From contig NZ_WTWY01000017.1 in the NCBI RefSeq assembly GCF_009870825.1, forward strand, positions 62,001-126,000: a DNA stretch of 64,000 nt. The letters are read 5' to 3'. The notes below the pieces were generated by a model. The model did not search any database and was not told the origin of the DNA. It saw nothing but the letters and a program-made list of their open reading frames with translations. The translations under genes were made by a program, and so were the position numbers. Origin of the DNA: Paenibacillus sp. USDA918EY (GTDB lineage: Bacteria; Bacillota; Bacilli; Paenibacillales; Paenibacillaceae). This document shows positions 24,396-31,850 of this stretch, one piece after another (the stretch's first letter is position 1; every line of letters begins with the position of its first letter).

Positions 24396-26270
24396 TTGAA
24401 TTTTAAATTGAAAGCGAAAACAATGGTAGTCACGGGGCTGATGTCCACGCTGCTCGCCACGTCGGCGTTTGCTGCGCCGCTGCATCCCGTGCAGCACAGC
24501 GACTGGATGCAGGAGAAACACATTGTAACCGGTTTCGAAAAAGGGGATCTGATGCTGGCGCAGCATGTTACGCTTGGGGAAGCCGTCGCGTTGTTCGCCA
24601 GAGTCCAAGGCCAGCAGTTTGCGCCGACCAATGGCTACTGGGCGATCGATTATTTGAATTGGGCCGCCAATAAAGGCGCCATTACAAAAGCCGAAACGGC
24701 TCAGGGCAGAACGTATCCTTCCTCCGACAAATTGGCCGGCATCGCCAAAGGGCTCGGAATCGATTTGAAGCTGGATTCCGCGACGCAGGTGACCCGCGGC
24801 GACTTTATCAATGCACTCGGTGAAGCCGTGACGGAGCATATCACGATCGCGCATACGAATGATGTGCACGGGCATATCCAAGACAACTCGAAGGACAAAG
24901 AATTCGGTTATGCCAAAATCGCTACGCTCGTCAAGCAGTGGCGCGAAGAGAACAAAAATTTCCTTCTGATGGACGCGGGCGACACGTTCCAAGGAACGAT
25001 CTACGCCAACCAGTTCAAAGGGGAGTCGATCGTCCCGATCCTGAACAAACTCGGTTATGAAGCCATGACCGCGGGGAACCACGAATTCGATTTCGGCTAT
25101 GAGCAGCTGCTTAAATTGCGCGATCAGCTCGATTTCCCGATGGTTAACGCAAACGTATACAAAGCGGACGGCTCGAACCTGCTCATTCCTACATACACGG
25201 CCGAAGTGGGCGGCCAAAAAATCGCTTTCATCGGGTTCGTGACGGAAGAAACGCCGATCGTGACCCATCCGAACAACGTTATCGGTTTGACCTTCAAAGA
25301 TCCGGTCGAAATCGCGAAAAAGCTGGTGCCGGAAATGAAGGCGAAGGCGGATCATGTGGTGATCGTATCGCATATCGGCGTGGAAAAAGACCGCGAAATC
25401 GCGAAAAACGTATCGGGCATCGACCTGATCATCGGCGGGCATTCCCATACGCCGCTCCGTACGCCTGAAAACGTAAACGGCACGTACATCGTGCAGGACT
25501 GGGAATACGGCAAATCGCTCGGGCGCGTGGACTTATACTACTATAATAAAGATTTGGTCGGTTTCAGCGGCGGTTTGGTCGAATATGACGAAAACGTCAA
25601 GGCCGATCCGGAAATCGAAAAACTGGTCCAGGACGTCGTCAAGAAGGTTGACGATGCCATGGGCGCTGTGGTCGGGAAAACCGAAGTCGATCTCCATGGC
25701 GAAAGAACCGAAGTGCGCGCCATCGAGACGAATCTCGGCAACTTCATCGCGGACGCCATTTTAGCAAAGACCAAAACGATCAAAGGCTACGAAGCCGATG
25801 TGGCTCTGGTGAACGGCGGCGGAATCCGCGCCAGCAAAACAGCCGGGGATCTGACGAAAAAGGATCTTTATGCAATACTTCCGTTCCCGAACACGCTGAC
25901 GATCGTCAAAGCGACGGGTGCCGATATTAAAGCGGCGCTTGAGGTATCGGTCAAAGGCGTGGAAAAGAAAGACGACCTCCCGGGTTCCTTCCTGCAAATC
26001 GGCGGCATGTCCTACGTCTACGACGTGACGAAGCCGGTAGGGGAGCGCGTTCAGGAAGTAAAAATCGGCGGCCAGCCGCTTGATCCGAACAAAACGTACA
26101 CCGTGGCGACAAACGACTTCATTACGTCGGGCGGTGACGGATATTCGATGCTGAAAAAAGATGAAGTGCTGAATACCGGTTACACGTTCTATGACGTCGT
26201 GGAAGAGTATTTGGAAAAAGTCAAAGTGATCAGCCCGAAAACGGAAAACCGCATCGTCGAGAAAAAATAA
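24396..26270 (+). CDS. Secreted bifunctional 5'-nucleotidase / UDP-sugar hydrolase (UshA-like)
   Basis: 624 residues: a Sec signal peptide (about 1-28, ending ATSAFAA); a region at about 35-145 with weak SLH-like character (WAIDYLNWAANKGAI, VTRGDFINALGEAV); a calcineurin-like metallophosphatase domain (TNDVHGH, DAGDTFQG, TAGNHEFDFG, GGHSHT) at about 150-390; and the C-terminal nucleotidase domain with NGGGIR near 475. It releases phosphate from extracellular nucleotides. The TTG start lies 10 nt after AAAGGGGAG. Repeats upstream suggest phosphate control. Confidence 0.88.
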   Translation: MNFKLKAKTMVVTGLMSTLLATSAFAAPLHPVQHSDWMQEKHIVTGFEKGDLMLAQHVTLGEAVALFARVQGQQFAPTNGYWAIDYLNWAANKGAITKAETAQGRTYPSSDKLAGIAKGLGIDLKLDSATQVTRGDFINALGEAVTEHITIAHTNDVHGHIQDNSKDKEFGYAKIATLVKQWREENKNFLLMDAGDTFQGTIYANQFKGESIVPILNKLGYEAMTAGNHEFDFGYEQLLKLRDQLDFPMVNANVYKADGSNLLIPTYTAEVGGQKIAFIGFVTEETPIVTHPNNVIGLTFKDPVEIAKKLVPEMKAKADHVVIVSHIGVEKDREIAKNVSGIDLIIGGHSHTPLRTPENVNGTYIVQDWEYGKSLGRVDLYYYNKDLVGFSGGLVEYDENVKADPEIEKLVQDVVKKVDDAMGAVVGKTEVDLHGERTEVRAIETNLGNFIADAILAKTKTIKGYEADVALVNGGGIRASKTAGDLTKKDLYAILPFPNTLTIVKATGADIKAALEVSVKGVEKKDDLPGSFLQIGGMSYVYDVTKPVGERVQEVKIGGQPLDPNKTYTVATNDFITSGGDGYSMLKKDEVLNTGYTFYDVVEEYLEKVKVISPKTENRIVEKK

Positions 26271-26281
26271 AATGGATCGTC

Positions 26282-26311
26282 AAAAGGAACCGGCTTGCCG
26301 GTTCCTTTTTG
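26282..26311 (+). terminator. Terminator of the 5'-nucleotidase gene
   Basis: A 12-bp perfect stem (AAAAGGAACCGG 26282-26293 with CCGGTTCCTTTT 26298-26309) with a 4-nt loop and T tail. Confidence 0.9.
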
Positions 26312-26322
26312 GTTTCATGATC

Positions 26323-26529
26323 TTAATCTCTTAAAAAGAAGGCGATTGCTCCAATGCATATAAACATGATTCCGCTAACGATGCCGATCGAACCATTTGA
26401 GCGTATTTCTTGTCGGTCGGCATCATGCTTCGGGCGGCGGTTCAATATTTTAAGCAGTTTGGAATTTGGGTTTTTATAATCGTATAAGCCGAAAACAATC
26501 ATGATAACGCCTAATAATATCATAACCAT
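26323..26529 (-). CDS. Small two-helix membrane protein
   Basis: 68 residues: a hydrophobic helix at about 2-16, a basic loop (RRPKHDADRQE) and a second helix near the C-terminus (IVSGIMFICIGAIAFF). AGGGAG lies 8 nt before the ATG at 26529. Function unknown. Confidence 0.6.
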   Translation of the reverse strand: MVMILLGVIMIVFGLYDYKNPNSKLLKILNRRPKHDADRQEIRSNGSIGIVSGIMFICIGAIAFFLRD

Positions 26530-26650
26530 CGGATCATCTCCCTTGCTGATGGAAATCAACAAACACTATAATACCTTTATATGGTTGTAAGTGCAATTCG
26601 TGTAATTCCTGTTACAATTATAACAAAATTCATTGGACGATAAATCGTTG

Positions 26651-26684
26651 AAAACAAAAAAAGCGGGCCATATTCGGCCCGCTT
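26651..26684 (-). terminator. Hairpin with terminator geometry on the minus strand
   Basis: AAGCGGGCC (26661-26669) pairs with GGCCCGCTT (26676-26684). The T-rich tail is on the minus strand. No minus-strand gene lies directly upstream of it, so its transcript is unclear. Confidence 0.55.
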
Positions 26685-26787
26685 TATATCATATAGAATA
26701 AAAGCAATGCGCATTAAACTATTTGTATAACTATTGGAAATAGCGACAGCCTATCACTTTTTAATTATACTTGCCGAATTGTCCCTT

Positions 26788-26814
26788 ACCGGTTTCTAGT
26801 TCATACATAAGATA
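26788..26814 (+). promoter_or_regulatory. Candidate sigma-K promoter of the yjcZ-like gene
   Basis: CATAAGATA (26806-26814) fits the sigma-K -10 CATAnnnTA, with ACC (26788-26790) 15 nt upstream as the -35. It would fit mother-cell expression of a spore-associated peptide. Confidence 0.35.
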
Positions 26815-26845
26815 TAAAGTATTCTAAATCAAGGAGGAGTGTAGG

Positions 26846-26953
26846 ATGAGCGAAGTCGGTGGAGTAGGTTACGGTGGTATTGGCAATAATATGGCAGCAA
26901 TCTTGGTACTCTTCATTTTGCTGGTTATCATAACTAAATCGTTCTTCTACTAA
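26846..26953 (+). CDS. YjcZ-family sporulation peptide
   Basis: 35 residues: a Gly-rich N-terminus (GGVGYGGIG) and a single transmembrane helix AAILVLFILLVIITKSFFY, the YjcZ pattern. A consensus AAGGAGGAG lies 6 nt before the ATG. The helix is nearly the same as in the 45-residue protein encoded at 22019, so the window carries two paralogues. Terminator follows. Confidence 0.82.
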   Translation: MSEVGGVGYGGIGNNMAAILVLFILLVIITKSFFY

Positions 26954-26968
26954 GTAAATCATATCTTT

Positions 26969-27010
26969 AAGACCCTGTGATATATAACCATAGGGTCTTC
27001 ATTATTTTGG
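26969..27010 (+). terminator. Terminator of the yjcZ-family gene
   Basis: AAGACCCT (26969-26976) pairs with AGGGTCTT (26992-26999), followed by CATTATTTT. Confidence 0.7.
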
Positions 27011-27078
27011 CAGGTGCATTTCTGTCCCCGCTTTGTCCCCGATGCCATTTTAAAGTGCTATATTCCTGAAGATAAAAT

Positions 27079-27110
27079 AAAAAAGCCCTTGATAATCAAG
27101 GACTTTTTGC
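27079..27110 (-). terminator. Native terminator of the interrupted tRNA-Val gene
   Basis: On the minus strand AGTCCTTGA pairs with TCAAGGGCT across a short loop and is followed by a T run. It directly follows the tRNA 3' end. Confidence 0.75.
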
Positions 27111-27160
27111 TGATGATCTGCAGTGGGCTCGAACCACTGACCCCCACCCTGTCAAGATGA
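27111..27160 (-). other. attL: 3' half of a tRNA-Val(GAC) gene (left prophage junction)
   Basis: Read on the minus strand this is the 3' part of a tRNA: anticodon loop TTGACAG (GAC), 3' anticodon stem GGTGG, T arm AGTGG-TTCGAGC-CCACT, acceptor GCAGATC, discriminator A. The 5' half (D arm, 5' acceptor) is missing and phage sequence takes over near 27160. The integrase gene lies 150 bp away. The intact tRNA should reappear at the right prophage end, outside the window. Confidence 0.75.
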
Positions 27161-27307
27161 TTAAGTGTTCGGTATCTTTCAGTAAAAGTCTGTTCAGGAC
27201 AAGCCTTTGACGTGTTCGCACGAACATTTATTTGGTATCTAAAAGTAGCTTTCTGTAGCCCTTTTCGTATCAAAATTCGTATCACGTTCACCAGCAGGCC
27301 GAATCCG

Positions 27308-28534
27308 TTATGATTGTGAACCGTAAAATGATTTCCCGAACGTGTCTGCGACATCTTCCTGGATATCAGGTCTGATGTGTGCATACTTATCTATCATTCT
27401 TGTGTCAGACCAACCAAGGCGCTCCGCAATTGCCTGAGGTGTTTCACGGTTCTTAATCAAAAACGTAACATGGGTATGGCGAAGGTCGTGGAATCTGATC
27501 TTTTTTAAATGTTCTTCAGTCTCTTCTCCGTTAGCGCGACGCTCATCGATGTCATCATTTATTTTTTCGACTATTCGTTCAAATGATCGGTTGACGTTCC
27601 GTGGCGAAACAGGGCTGCCGAAACGAGTGCAGACAACAAGTCCATTATCCTCGAATACATCTGCATATTTCATTCGAGCTTCTTTTTGCTTAATTTGATG
27701 CTTTGCTAAAACATTCATCGTTTCCTGGTCCAATCGAATAGGTCTTTGACCAGATAATGTCTTTGCACCTACATCGAAACTTTTTCCATCATGATTGAGG
27801 ATCTGTGTCACGCTTATGATTCGGTTTTTGAAATCAACATCCTTCCAGCGTAGTCCTAGAATTTCGCCTTGTCGCATTCCAGTGGTTAATGCAAGCAGGA
27901 ATACGATATAAAGAGGATCGGAAGAAGCCGCTCGCAGGAATTGCTGAGATTCTTCGAGTGACCATACCTGCATTTCCTTTTTCTGAGCTTTTGGTCTTTT
28001 AATAAACTCAACCGGATCCTCTGAGATAAGCTTCTCGATTCGGGCTTGTTTAAACGAGTCTTTTATAAGTGTATGGCATTTTTGAATATTCTCGTCTGAC
28101 AAATTACCCGTCTCAAACAAGTCATTATAGATATCTAGGATGTCACGTGCAGTAATGCTGCCGATTTCCTTCTTGCCTAAACCAACAAGTTTCCCCTTGC
28201 TGTTCTTCCTCATCGGTAAAATATGCTTTTTCATCAGAGTGGCGTAATTTTCCCATGTTCGCTGTTTAATCGATCGTTTCTTATCTTCAAGGAAATCTTC
28301 AACAAAATCCTCGTACAGCCGCTTCGAAACCTTAACAAAGGTCCCTTTGTTAACTTGATTCTCCACCTCGGCCATTGCGGCTTTGACTTCTTTTTGGGTT
28401 TTAAATCCTCTACGCAGAATTTGTTTGTACTTCCCGTTTTCCTTGTAATTAACTTTGAAATAATACGTATCAGTCTTATCGTCGTGGTACCAAGGCAAAT
28501 CAATCACTTCCCTTCGTATGTTGGATAATGTCAT
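27308..28534 (-). CDS. int: Phage tyrosine integrase
   Basis: A site-specific recombinase of 408 residues: a DNA-binding AP2-like N-terminus (about 15-60), a SAM-like core-binding domain (about 70-165) and a catalytic domain with Arg in TGMRQGEILGLRW, HDLRHTH, GWSDTR, and the Tyr in MIDKYAHI. It is transcribed towards attL, as usual. CGGAG lies 10 nt before the ATG; a TTG at 28498, just past the upstream gene's stop and after AAGGGAAG, is an alternative start that removes the overlap. Confidence 0.92.
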   Translation of the reverse strand: MTLSNIRREVIDLPWYHDDKTDTYYFKVNYKENGKYKQILRRGFKTQKEVKAAMAEVENQVNKGTFVKVSKRLYEDFVEDFLEDKKRSIKQRTWENYATLMKKHILPMRKNSKGKLVGLGKKEIGSITARDILDIYNDLFETGNLSDENIQKCHTLIKDSFKQARIEKLISEDPVEFIKRPKAQKKEMQVWSLEESQQFLRAASSDPLYIVFLLALTTGMRQGEILGLRWKDVDFKNRIISVTQILNHDGKSFDVGAKTLSGQRPIRLDQETMNVLAKHQIKQKEARMKYADVFEDNGLVVCTRFGSPVSPRNVNRSFERIVEKINDDIDERRANGEETEEHLKKIRFHDLRHTHVTFLIKNRETPQAIAERLGWSDTRMIDKYAHIRPDIQEDVADTFGKSFYGSQS

Positions 28535-28709
28535 TCGGTTGTACTCCGAAATATGAACAGAGGCGTTCGATTACGTCCAACGATACATTCTCGCCCTTTT
28601 CAAATTTTGCGAGGGTAGAAGGACCGACGCCTATTGCTTCTCGGAGATCGGTTTTCTTCATGTTATTGTCGATGAGAAGCTTAAATAATGGTTTGTAATT
28701 AAATGGCAT
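28500..28709 (-). CDS. XRE-family HTH regulator upstream of integrase
   Basis: 69 residues, almost entirely a Cro/CI helix-turn-helix (LREAIGVGPSTLAKFEKGENVS). The second ATG (28709) is best placed, 8 nt after AAAGGG. Its 3' end overlaps the annotated integrase start, so the two form one leftward transcript. It probably binds the dyad in the adjacent divergent promoter and may control int and the rightward gene. Confidence 0.75.
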   Translation of the reverse strand: MPFNYKPLFKLLIDNNMKKTDLREAIGVGPSTLAKFEKGENVSLDVIERLCSYFGVQPNDIIQHTKGSD

Positions 28710-28740
28710 ATTCATTTCCCTTTCAGTATATTATGTATAG

Positions 28741-28807
28741 AATCTAATCCATTAAATACAGAAAGTCAAATATTTAGTTTGACTGTCGATATCGCTAATG
28801 ATATATT
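28741..28807. promoter_or_regulatory. Divergent promoters with a shared operator dyad
   Basis: GTCAAA (28765-28770) and TTTGAC (28778-28783) form a perfect dyad with 7-nt centre. Rightward: TTGACT (28779-28784), 17 nt, TATATT (28802-28807). Leftward (minus strand): TTGACT, 17 nt, TAGATT. Both -35 boxes lie in the dyad arms, so one bound regulator would block both directions. Confidence 0.7.
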
Positions 28808-28866
28808 ATGTACAGGAAACGAAACATTTTGGAATTCCAAATCTATTTTCAGGAGGGGGAACGTTT

Positions 28867-29250
28867 ATGAAAAAAGAATGGGTAACCGTCAAAGAACATC
28901 GGGGACACAAAATACAAATTCTCAACGGTGCTGGAGCAGGTGAGTGTATGGATTATAAAATAGTTCCTGATATTCGTAGCAGTCCAGAATGCACATACCC
29001 AACGATCAGAGCAGCAATTGAGGCAATTGACGAAGACGAGTACGCGGGTTATAGGAACGCCAAGCGTGCTGTTATTGATAAACATTGTTCGTTTATCGAA
29101 GAAATGTTGGGATTTTATAAAGTCGATGAAGCCATCCTTATTGACACCATAAAGCGTTGCATGAATTGGACTTATGAAGATGCTTATCGTGACGGGGTGA
29201 ATTTTGTTCTTAATTTTCGTGAACGCAAGGAAAGGGAAGAACTGATATAA
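28867..29250 (+). CDS. Phage hypothetical protein
   Basis: 127 residues, mixed charge, begins MKKEWVTVKEHRGHKIQILN and ends with an Arg/Glu-rich helix. AGGAGGGGG precedes the ATG at 28867. It is the first gene of the rightward transcript from the divergent promoter. No family recognised. Confidence 0.65.
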   Translation: MKKEWVTVKEHRGHKIQILNGAGAGECMDYKIVPDIRSSPECTYPTIRAAIEAIDEDEYAGYRNAKRAVIDKHCSFIEEMLGFYKVDEAILIDTIKRCMNWTYEDAYRDGVNFVLNFRERKEREELI

Positions 29251-29285
29251 AACAAGGAAAAAAATATCGGCTTCAAAGAAACTTT

Positions 29286-29322
29286 TGCGGAAATATTGTG
29301 AAAAAAATGCGGAAACATTGTG
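29286..29322 (+). repeat. Two 15-bp direct repeats, 22 bp apart
   Basis: TGCGGAAATATTGTG (29286-29300) and TGCGGAAACATTGTG (29308-29322): 14 of 15 identical, start-to-start 22 bp (two helical turns). They occupy the -71 to -35 region relative to the structured RNA that follows. Likely activator sites. Confidence 0.55.
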
Positions 29323-29344
29323 TGTTATTGGACTTTCTATGCTG

Positions 29345-29469
29345 TATATTTGTATCATGGAAAATCGAATGAAGGACACCACAGGGGCGTGAACGCCCTG
29401 CCTACCAGGTCGGCAATGGAGCCGAACTCTTTTATTTGAGTGGTGAAAGCTCCCGCTTCGGTTTTCCAT
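29345..29469 (+). ncRNA. Candidate structured RNA with 13-bp terminal stem
   Basis: A TATATT -10-like box (29345-29350) places a start at about 29357. From there ATGGAAAATCGAA (29357-29369) pairs with TTCGGTTTTCCAT (29457-29469), one G-U. Enclosed hairpins: GGGCG-TGAA-CGCCC (29385-29398), TCGGC/GCCGA (29410-29425) and ACTC/GAGT (29426-29441). No good reading frame or ribosome-binding site. No known riboswitch or sRNA family recognised. Confidence 0.5.
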
Positions 29470-29539
29470 CAAGTCGAATAGGTTATTTGCTTCCTCCGAT
29501 CAATATGTAGTTGCAAAACACTGTCGGAGGTGAGGCGCG

Positions 29540-29569
29540 GGCGGGTCGGGATGATCCGCCTTTTCTTTT
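29540..29569 (+). terminator. Terminator downstream of the structured RNA
   Basis: GGCGGGTC (29540-29547) pairs with GATCCGCC (29553-29560; one G-T), followed by TTTTCTTTT. It would end a transcript of about 210 nt beginning at 29357. Confidence 0.75.
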
Positions 29570-29574
29570 GGTGA

Positions 29575-29692
29575 CCGCACACTGGGTTTTCCCGGGGTGC
29601 TTCACATATATACCCTGTGCGGCTGTTTGATGGTGCGTTATACGTACTGTAGGCTCGCATGGGGCAACCATCCCGTAAGCCCCGGCAGTACG
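29575..29692 (+). other. Two further RNA-like hairpins in the non-coding early region
   Basis: CCGCACA (29575-29581) pairs with TGTGCGG (29614-29620), with an adjacent GGG/CCC. Then CGTACTG (29643-29649) pairs with CAGTACG (29686-29692) around an inner ATGG/CCAT hairpin. No gene is visible here; with the structured RNA this leaves about 500 bp (29251-29760) without protein coding. Confidence 0.45.
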
Positions 29693-29760
29693 CTTGGCCA
29701 TCTGCTGTCGGGCAGGGATAAATATTTTATGCATAAATTTGAGGAGGTGCCCGCAACCAG

Positions 29761-29904
29761 ATGATCAGAAACCAATCGATATACGTCGGCCCATCGCTGC
29801 CGAAATCCGGCCTGATACTCGGGCAGGGTGGTATTACACGATCACTACTCAAAATGCTACGTTGGGCAGACTCAGAAACACAAACCAACGCGGTTGGGGA
29901 TTGA
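29761..29904 (+). CDS. Small phage protein (47 residues)
   Basis: Begins MIRNQSIYVGPSLPKSG and carries an LLKMLRWADS helix. GAGGAGG lies 13 nt upstream. The start overlaps (ATGA) the stop of an 11-codon frame opened by ATG just before it, a possible coupling arrangement. No family recognised; coding is inferred from the ribosome-binding site and regular codon use. Confidence 0.4.
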   Translation: MIRNQSIYVGPSLPKSGLILGQGGITRSLLKMLRWADSETQTNAVGD

Positions 29905-29933
29905 GCAAAAGTGGCTGATGAGGTTGTATCGCT

Positions 29934-30596
29934 GTGGCAACTCATCGAGTGATAAAGACTGGCCGGCACCCGCCGCCATTTACCCGGATCGTAAACGAAG
30001 CGCTGCAGGACGCACGCCTCAGCTTTAAGACCCGCGGCCTGCTCGCCTACATGCTGACCAAGCCGGACCATTTCCGCTTTTACCTGGACGAGCTAATGAA
30101 GCACACCACCGAGAAAAAGGACAGCATCCGCAGCGGCATGAAGGAGCTCGAGCAGTTTGGTTATGTCCATCGTTACGCGGTCAAAAATGAGCGCGGGAAA
30201 ATCATGTCTTGGGAACTCGATATTTACGAAAGCCCGTCATTACGTCCAGAATCGGGTTTTCCAGTTGTGGAAAATCCAACGCTAGTAACTAATGATAATA
30301 TACTAACGAATGATAAAAGATTTAATAAATACATCGATTTTAAAACCATACAAAATCACTTCTTTCAAACCTATCTGAAACACTTTGCTTTGAAGAAGAA
30401 CAAACAGCACATGAGAATAACACAAGAGCAATATCAAAGCATAAGCGAACGGATAGAGGAACTGCAGTCCTTTGGAGTTACAGCGGACGAATGGGAGGCA
30501 GAGGTAAGGGATCATTTCGAGAATCTGCCAAAGAGCAACAATGGGAATATCATCGCGTTCCTGCATACCGCACCAAGGCGGTTTGATGTGGGATAA
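29934..30596 (+). CDS. Winged-helix replication-initiator/DnaD-like phage protein
   Basis: 220 residues. The N-terminal half (FTRIVNEALQDARLSFKTRGLLAYMLTKPD and the GMKELEQFGYVHR segment; shown here in part) matches the winged-helix region common to phage and plasmid replication proteins. The C-terminal half is helical and charged. GTG start after TGAGG. It probably recruits or starts DNA replication, or regulates early genes; the exact role cannot be set. Confidence 0.55.
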   Translation: MATHRVIKTGRHPPPFTRIVNEALQDARLSFKTRGLLAYMLTKPDHFRFYLDELMKHTTEKKDSIRSGMKELEQFGYVHRYAVKNERGKIMSWELDIYESPSLRPESGFPVVENPTLVTNDNILTNDKRFNKYIDFKTIQNHFFQTYLKHFALKKNKQHMRITQEQYQSISERIEELQSFGVTADEWEAEVRDHFENLPKSNNGNIIAFLHTAPRRFDVG

Positions 30597-30637
30597 ACCA
30601 AGGTTATTGCGAGGAACCCTGTGGAGAGTGGTGAAAG

Positions 30638-30733
30638 ATGAAGCTGATCCGATGGCTGATCAGGAAAACGAATAATGCAGCAAAGCCGGCACCACGTAAT
30701 CGGAAGGAGAGACGACATGGACGACAAGATTAA
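30638..30733 (+). CDS. Very small basic phage protein (31 residues)
   Basis: Starts MKLIRWLIRKTNN, very basic (many Arg and Lys). GGAGAG lies 8-10 nt upstream. It overlaps the next gene's start by 17 nt. Tentative. Confidence 0.35.
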   Translation: MKLIRWLIRKTNNAAKPAPRNRKERRHGRQD

Positions 30734-31046
30734 GATTGACGCTGATCCCGCGAAACGCATCGCAGCTGCCGCTAAGGATTTGTACAATGCATTCGTTGAT
30801 GAGTTTGGTGATAGCGGCGTGGCAGTAGATATGACGATTGCAGCAATGCCGTCTATCTGTGCAGAAGTTCACCGTTCGTTGAGGCCGCGCATTGTCTTTA
30901 GAGATACTGCGGAGTCACTCGAAGAGTCTTGGAAGATCGATGATGATTACGTACCGACCAGCCGAGGGACGAAGAAGTCCATTGCAGACTATGTTAATGA
31001 TATATTCAAGGGCACGTCGTCAGACCGACGGAAATGGCTCTTGTAG
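30717..31046 (+). CDS. Phage hypothetical protein
   Basis: 109 residues, helical and acidic (begins MDDKIKIDADPAKRIAAAAK). AAGGAGAG precedes the ATG. No family recognised. It is the last gene before the packaging region. Confidence 0.6.
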   Translation: MDDKIKIDADPAKRIAAAAKDLYNAFVDEFGDSGVAVDMTIAAMPSICAEVHRSLRPRIVFRDTAESLEESWKIDDDYVPTSRGTKKSIADYVNDIFKGTSSDRRKWLL

Positions 31047-31316
31047 GCGTTCTGATGTGGAGATGAACAAAGAGACGGGACTAGGGCAAAAACGGCTGAG
31101 AGGGGCCGAATTTTCGGCGACGGGTCCTTCTGGCGGTCGAGGTTGGGTGCGGGTGCGGACGACCCCGATTTTCCGCTAGATTTAGTTTTCAAAAATTGCT
31201 TTCGCTTTCGCTTGGCAAGTGGCCGATCGAGGGCCTTTTTATTTTTCACTTCGAATTATGTCTGAAATTTTCAAAATAGCATTTTTTCGCAGAAAAACGA
31301 AAGTGAGGTGGGGAAA
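31047..31316 (+). other. Intergenic region before terminase; candidate cos site and terminator
   Basis: 270 bp without a gene. A GC-rich, repetitive stretch at about 31105-31160 and a GGCC-based hairpin followed by TTTTTATTTTT (about 31208-31240) are visible. For phages with GpA-type terminase the cohesive-end site usually lies just upstream of the small-subunit gene, so cos is expected here; the nicking sites cannot be picked by eye. Confidence 0.35.
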
Positions 31317-31850
31317 TTGGCTAAATCTAAAACGAAAGCGGAAAATCTGCCAGACAAAGAGGTAATCACGTCCGAATTGGCCGCGATTGTGGGGAAAACT
31401 CCCCAATGGATACGCCAATTGACCCGGGATGGCGTCTTAAAACAGGTGGGTAGAGGAAAATACCTGCTCGGAGAAGCCGTTCGAGCCTACTGCGAGCACG
31501 TTTCAGGCGGCAAAGAGGACGATAAGAAGCCCCGATTTATCGATGAAAAGACGGAACATGAGCGCATCAAGAAGGAAAAAGCGGCCCTTGAACTGGCTGA
31601 AATGCAAGGGGAATTACACCGTTCTGCAGATGTCGAGGCGGTCATGAACGACATGTTGGGGGCATTTCGGCAGCGTATCCGGGCGATTCCAATGCGTTTG
31701 GCACCGGAATTGATCGGACAAAACGAATTAAACGTTGTTAAGGGCCGATTGTCTGCGGCGCTGGATGAAGCTCTTGCTGAATTAGCTGATTATGACCCGG
31801 AGTTGTTCCGGCAAGAACGGGCAAGGAATGATTCTGATGGCGGTTCCTAA
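31317..31850 (+). CDS. Terminase small subunit (Nu1-like)
   Basis: DNA-recognition subunit of the packaging motor. 177 residues with an N-terminal winged helix-turn-helix (ELAAIVGKTPQWIRQLTRDG, about 20-40) followed by a charged helical region and a C-terminal domain that binds the large subunit. The TTG at 31317 lies 6 nt after GAGGTG; a GTG at 31308 is the alternative. It overlaps the large-subunit gene. Confidence 0.82.
   Translation: MAKSKTKAENLPDKEVITSELAAIVGKTPQWIRQLTRDGVLKQVGRGKYLLGEAVRAYCEHVSGGKEDDKKPRFIDEKTEHERIKKEKAALELAEMQGELHRSADVEAVMNDMLGAFRQRIRAIPMRLAPELIGQNELNVVKGRLSAALDEALAELADYDPELFRQERARNDSDGGS

Noticed and set aside
29694..29918. Plus-strand frame of 74 codons in the non-coding early region
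   Set aside because: No ribosome-binding site and it conflicts with the better-supported frame at 29761; residue pattern is not protein-like.
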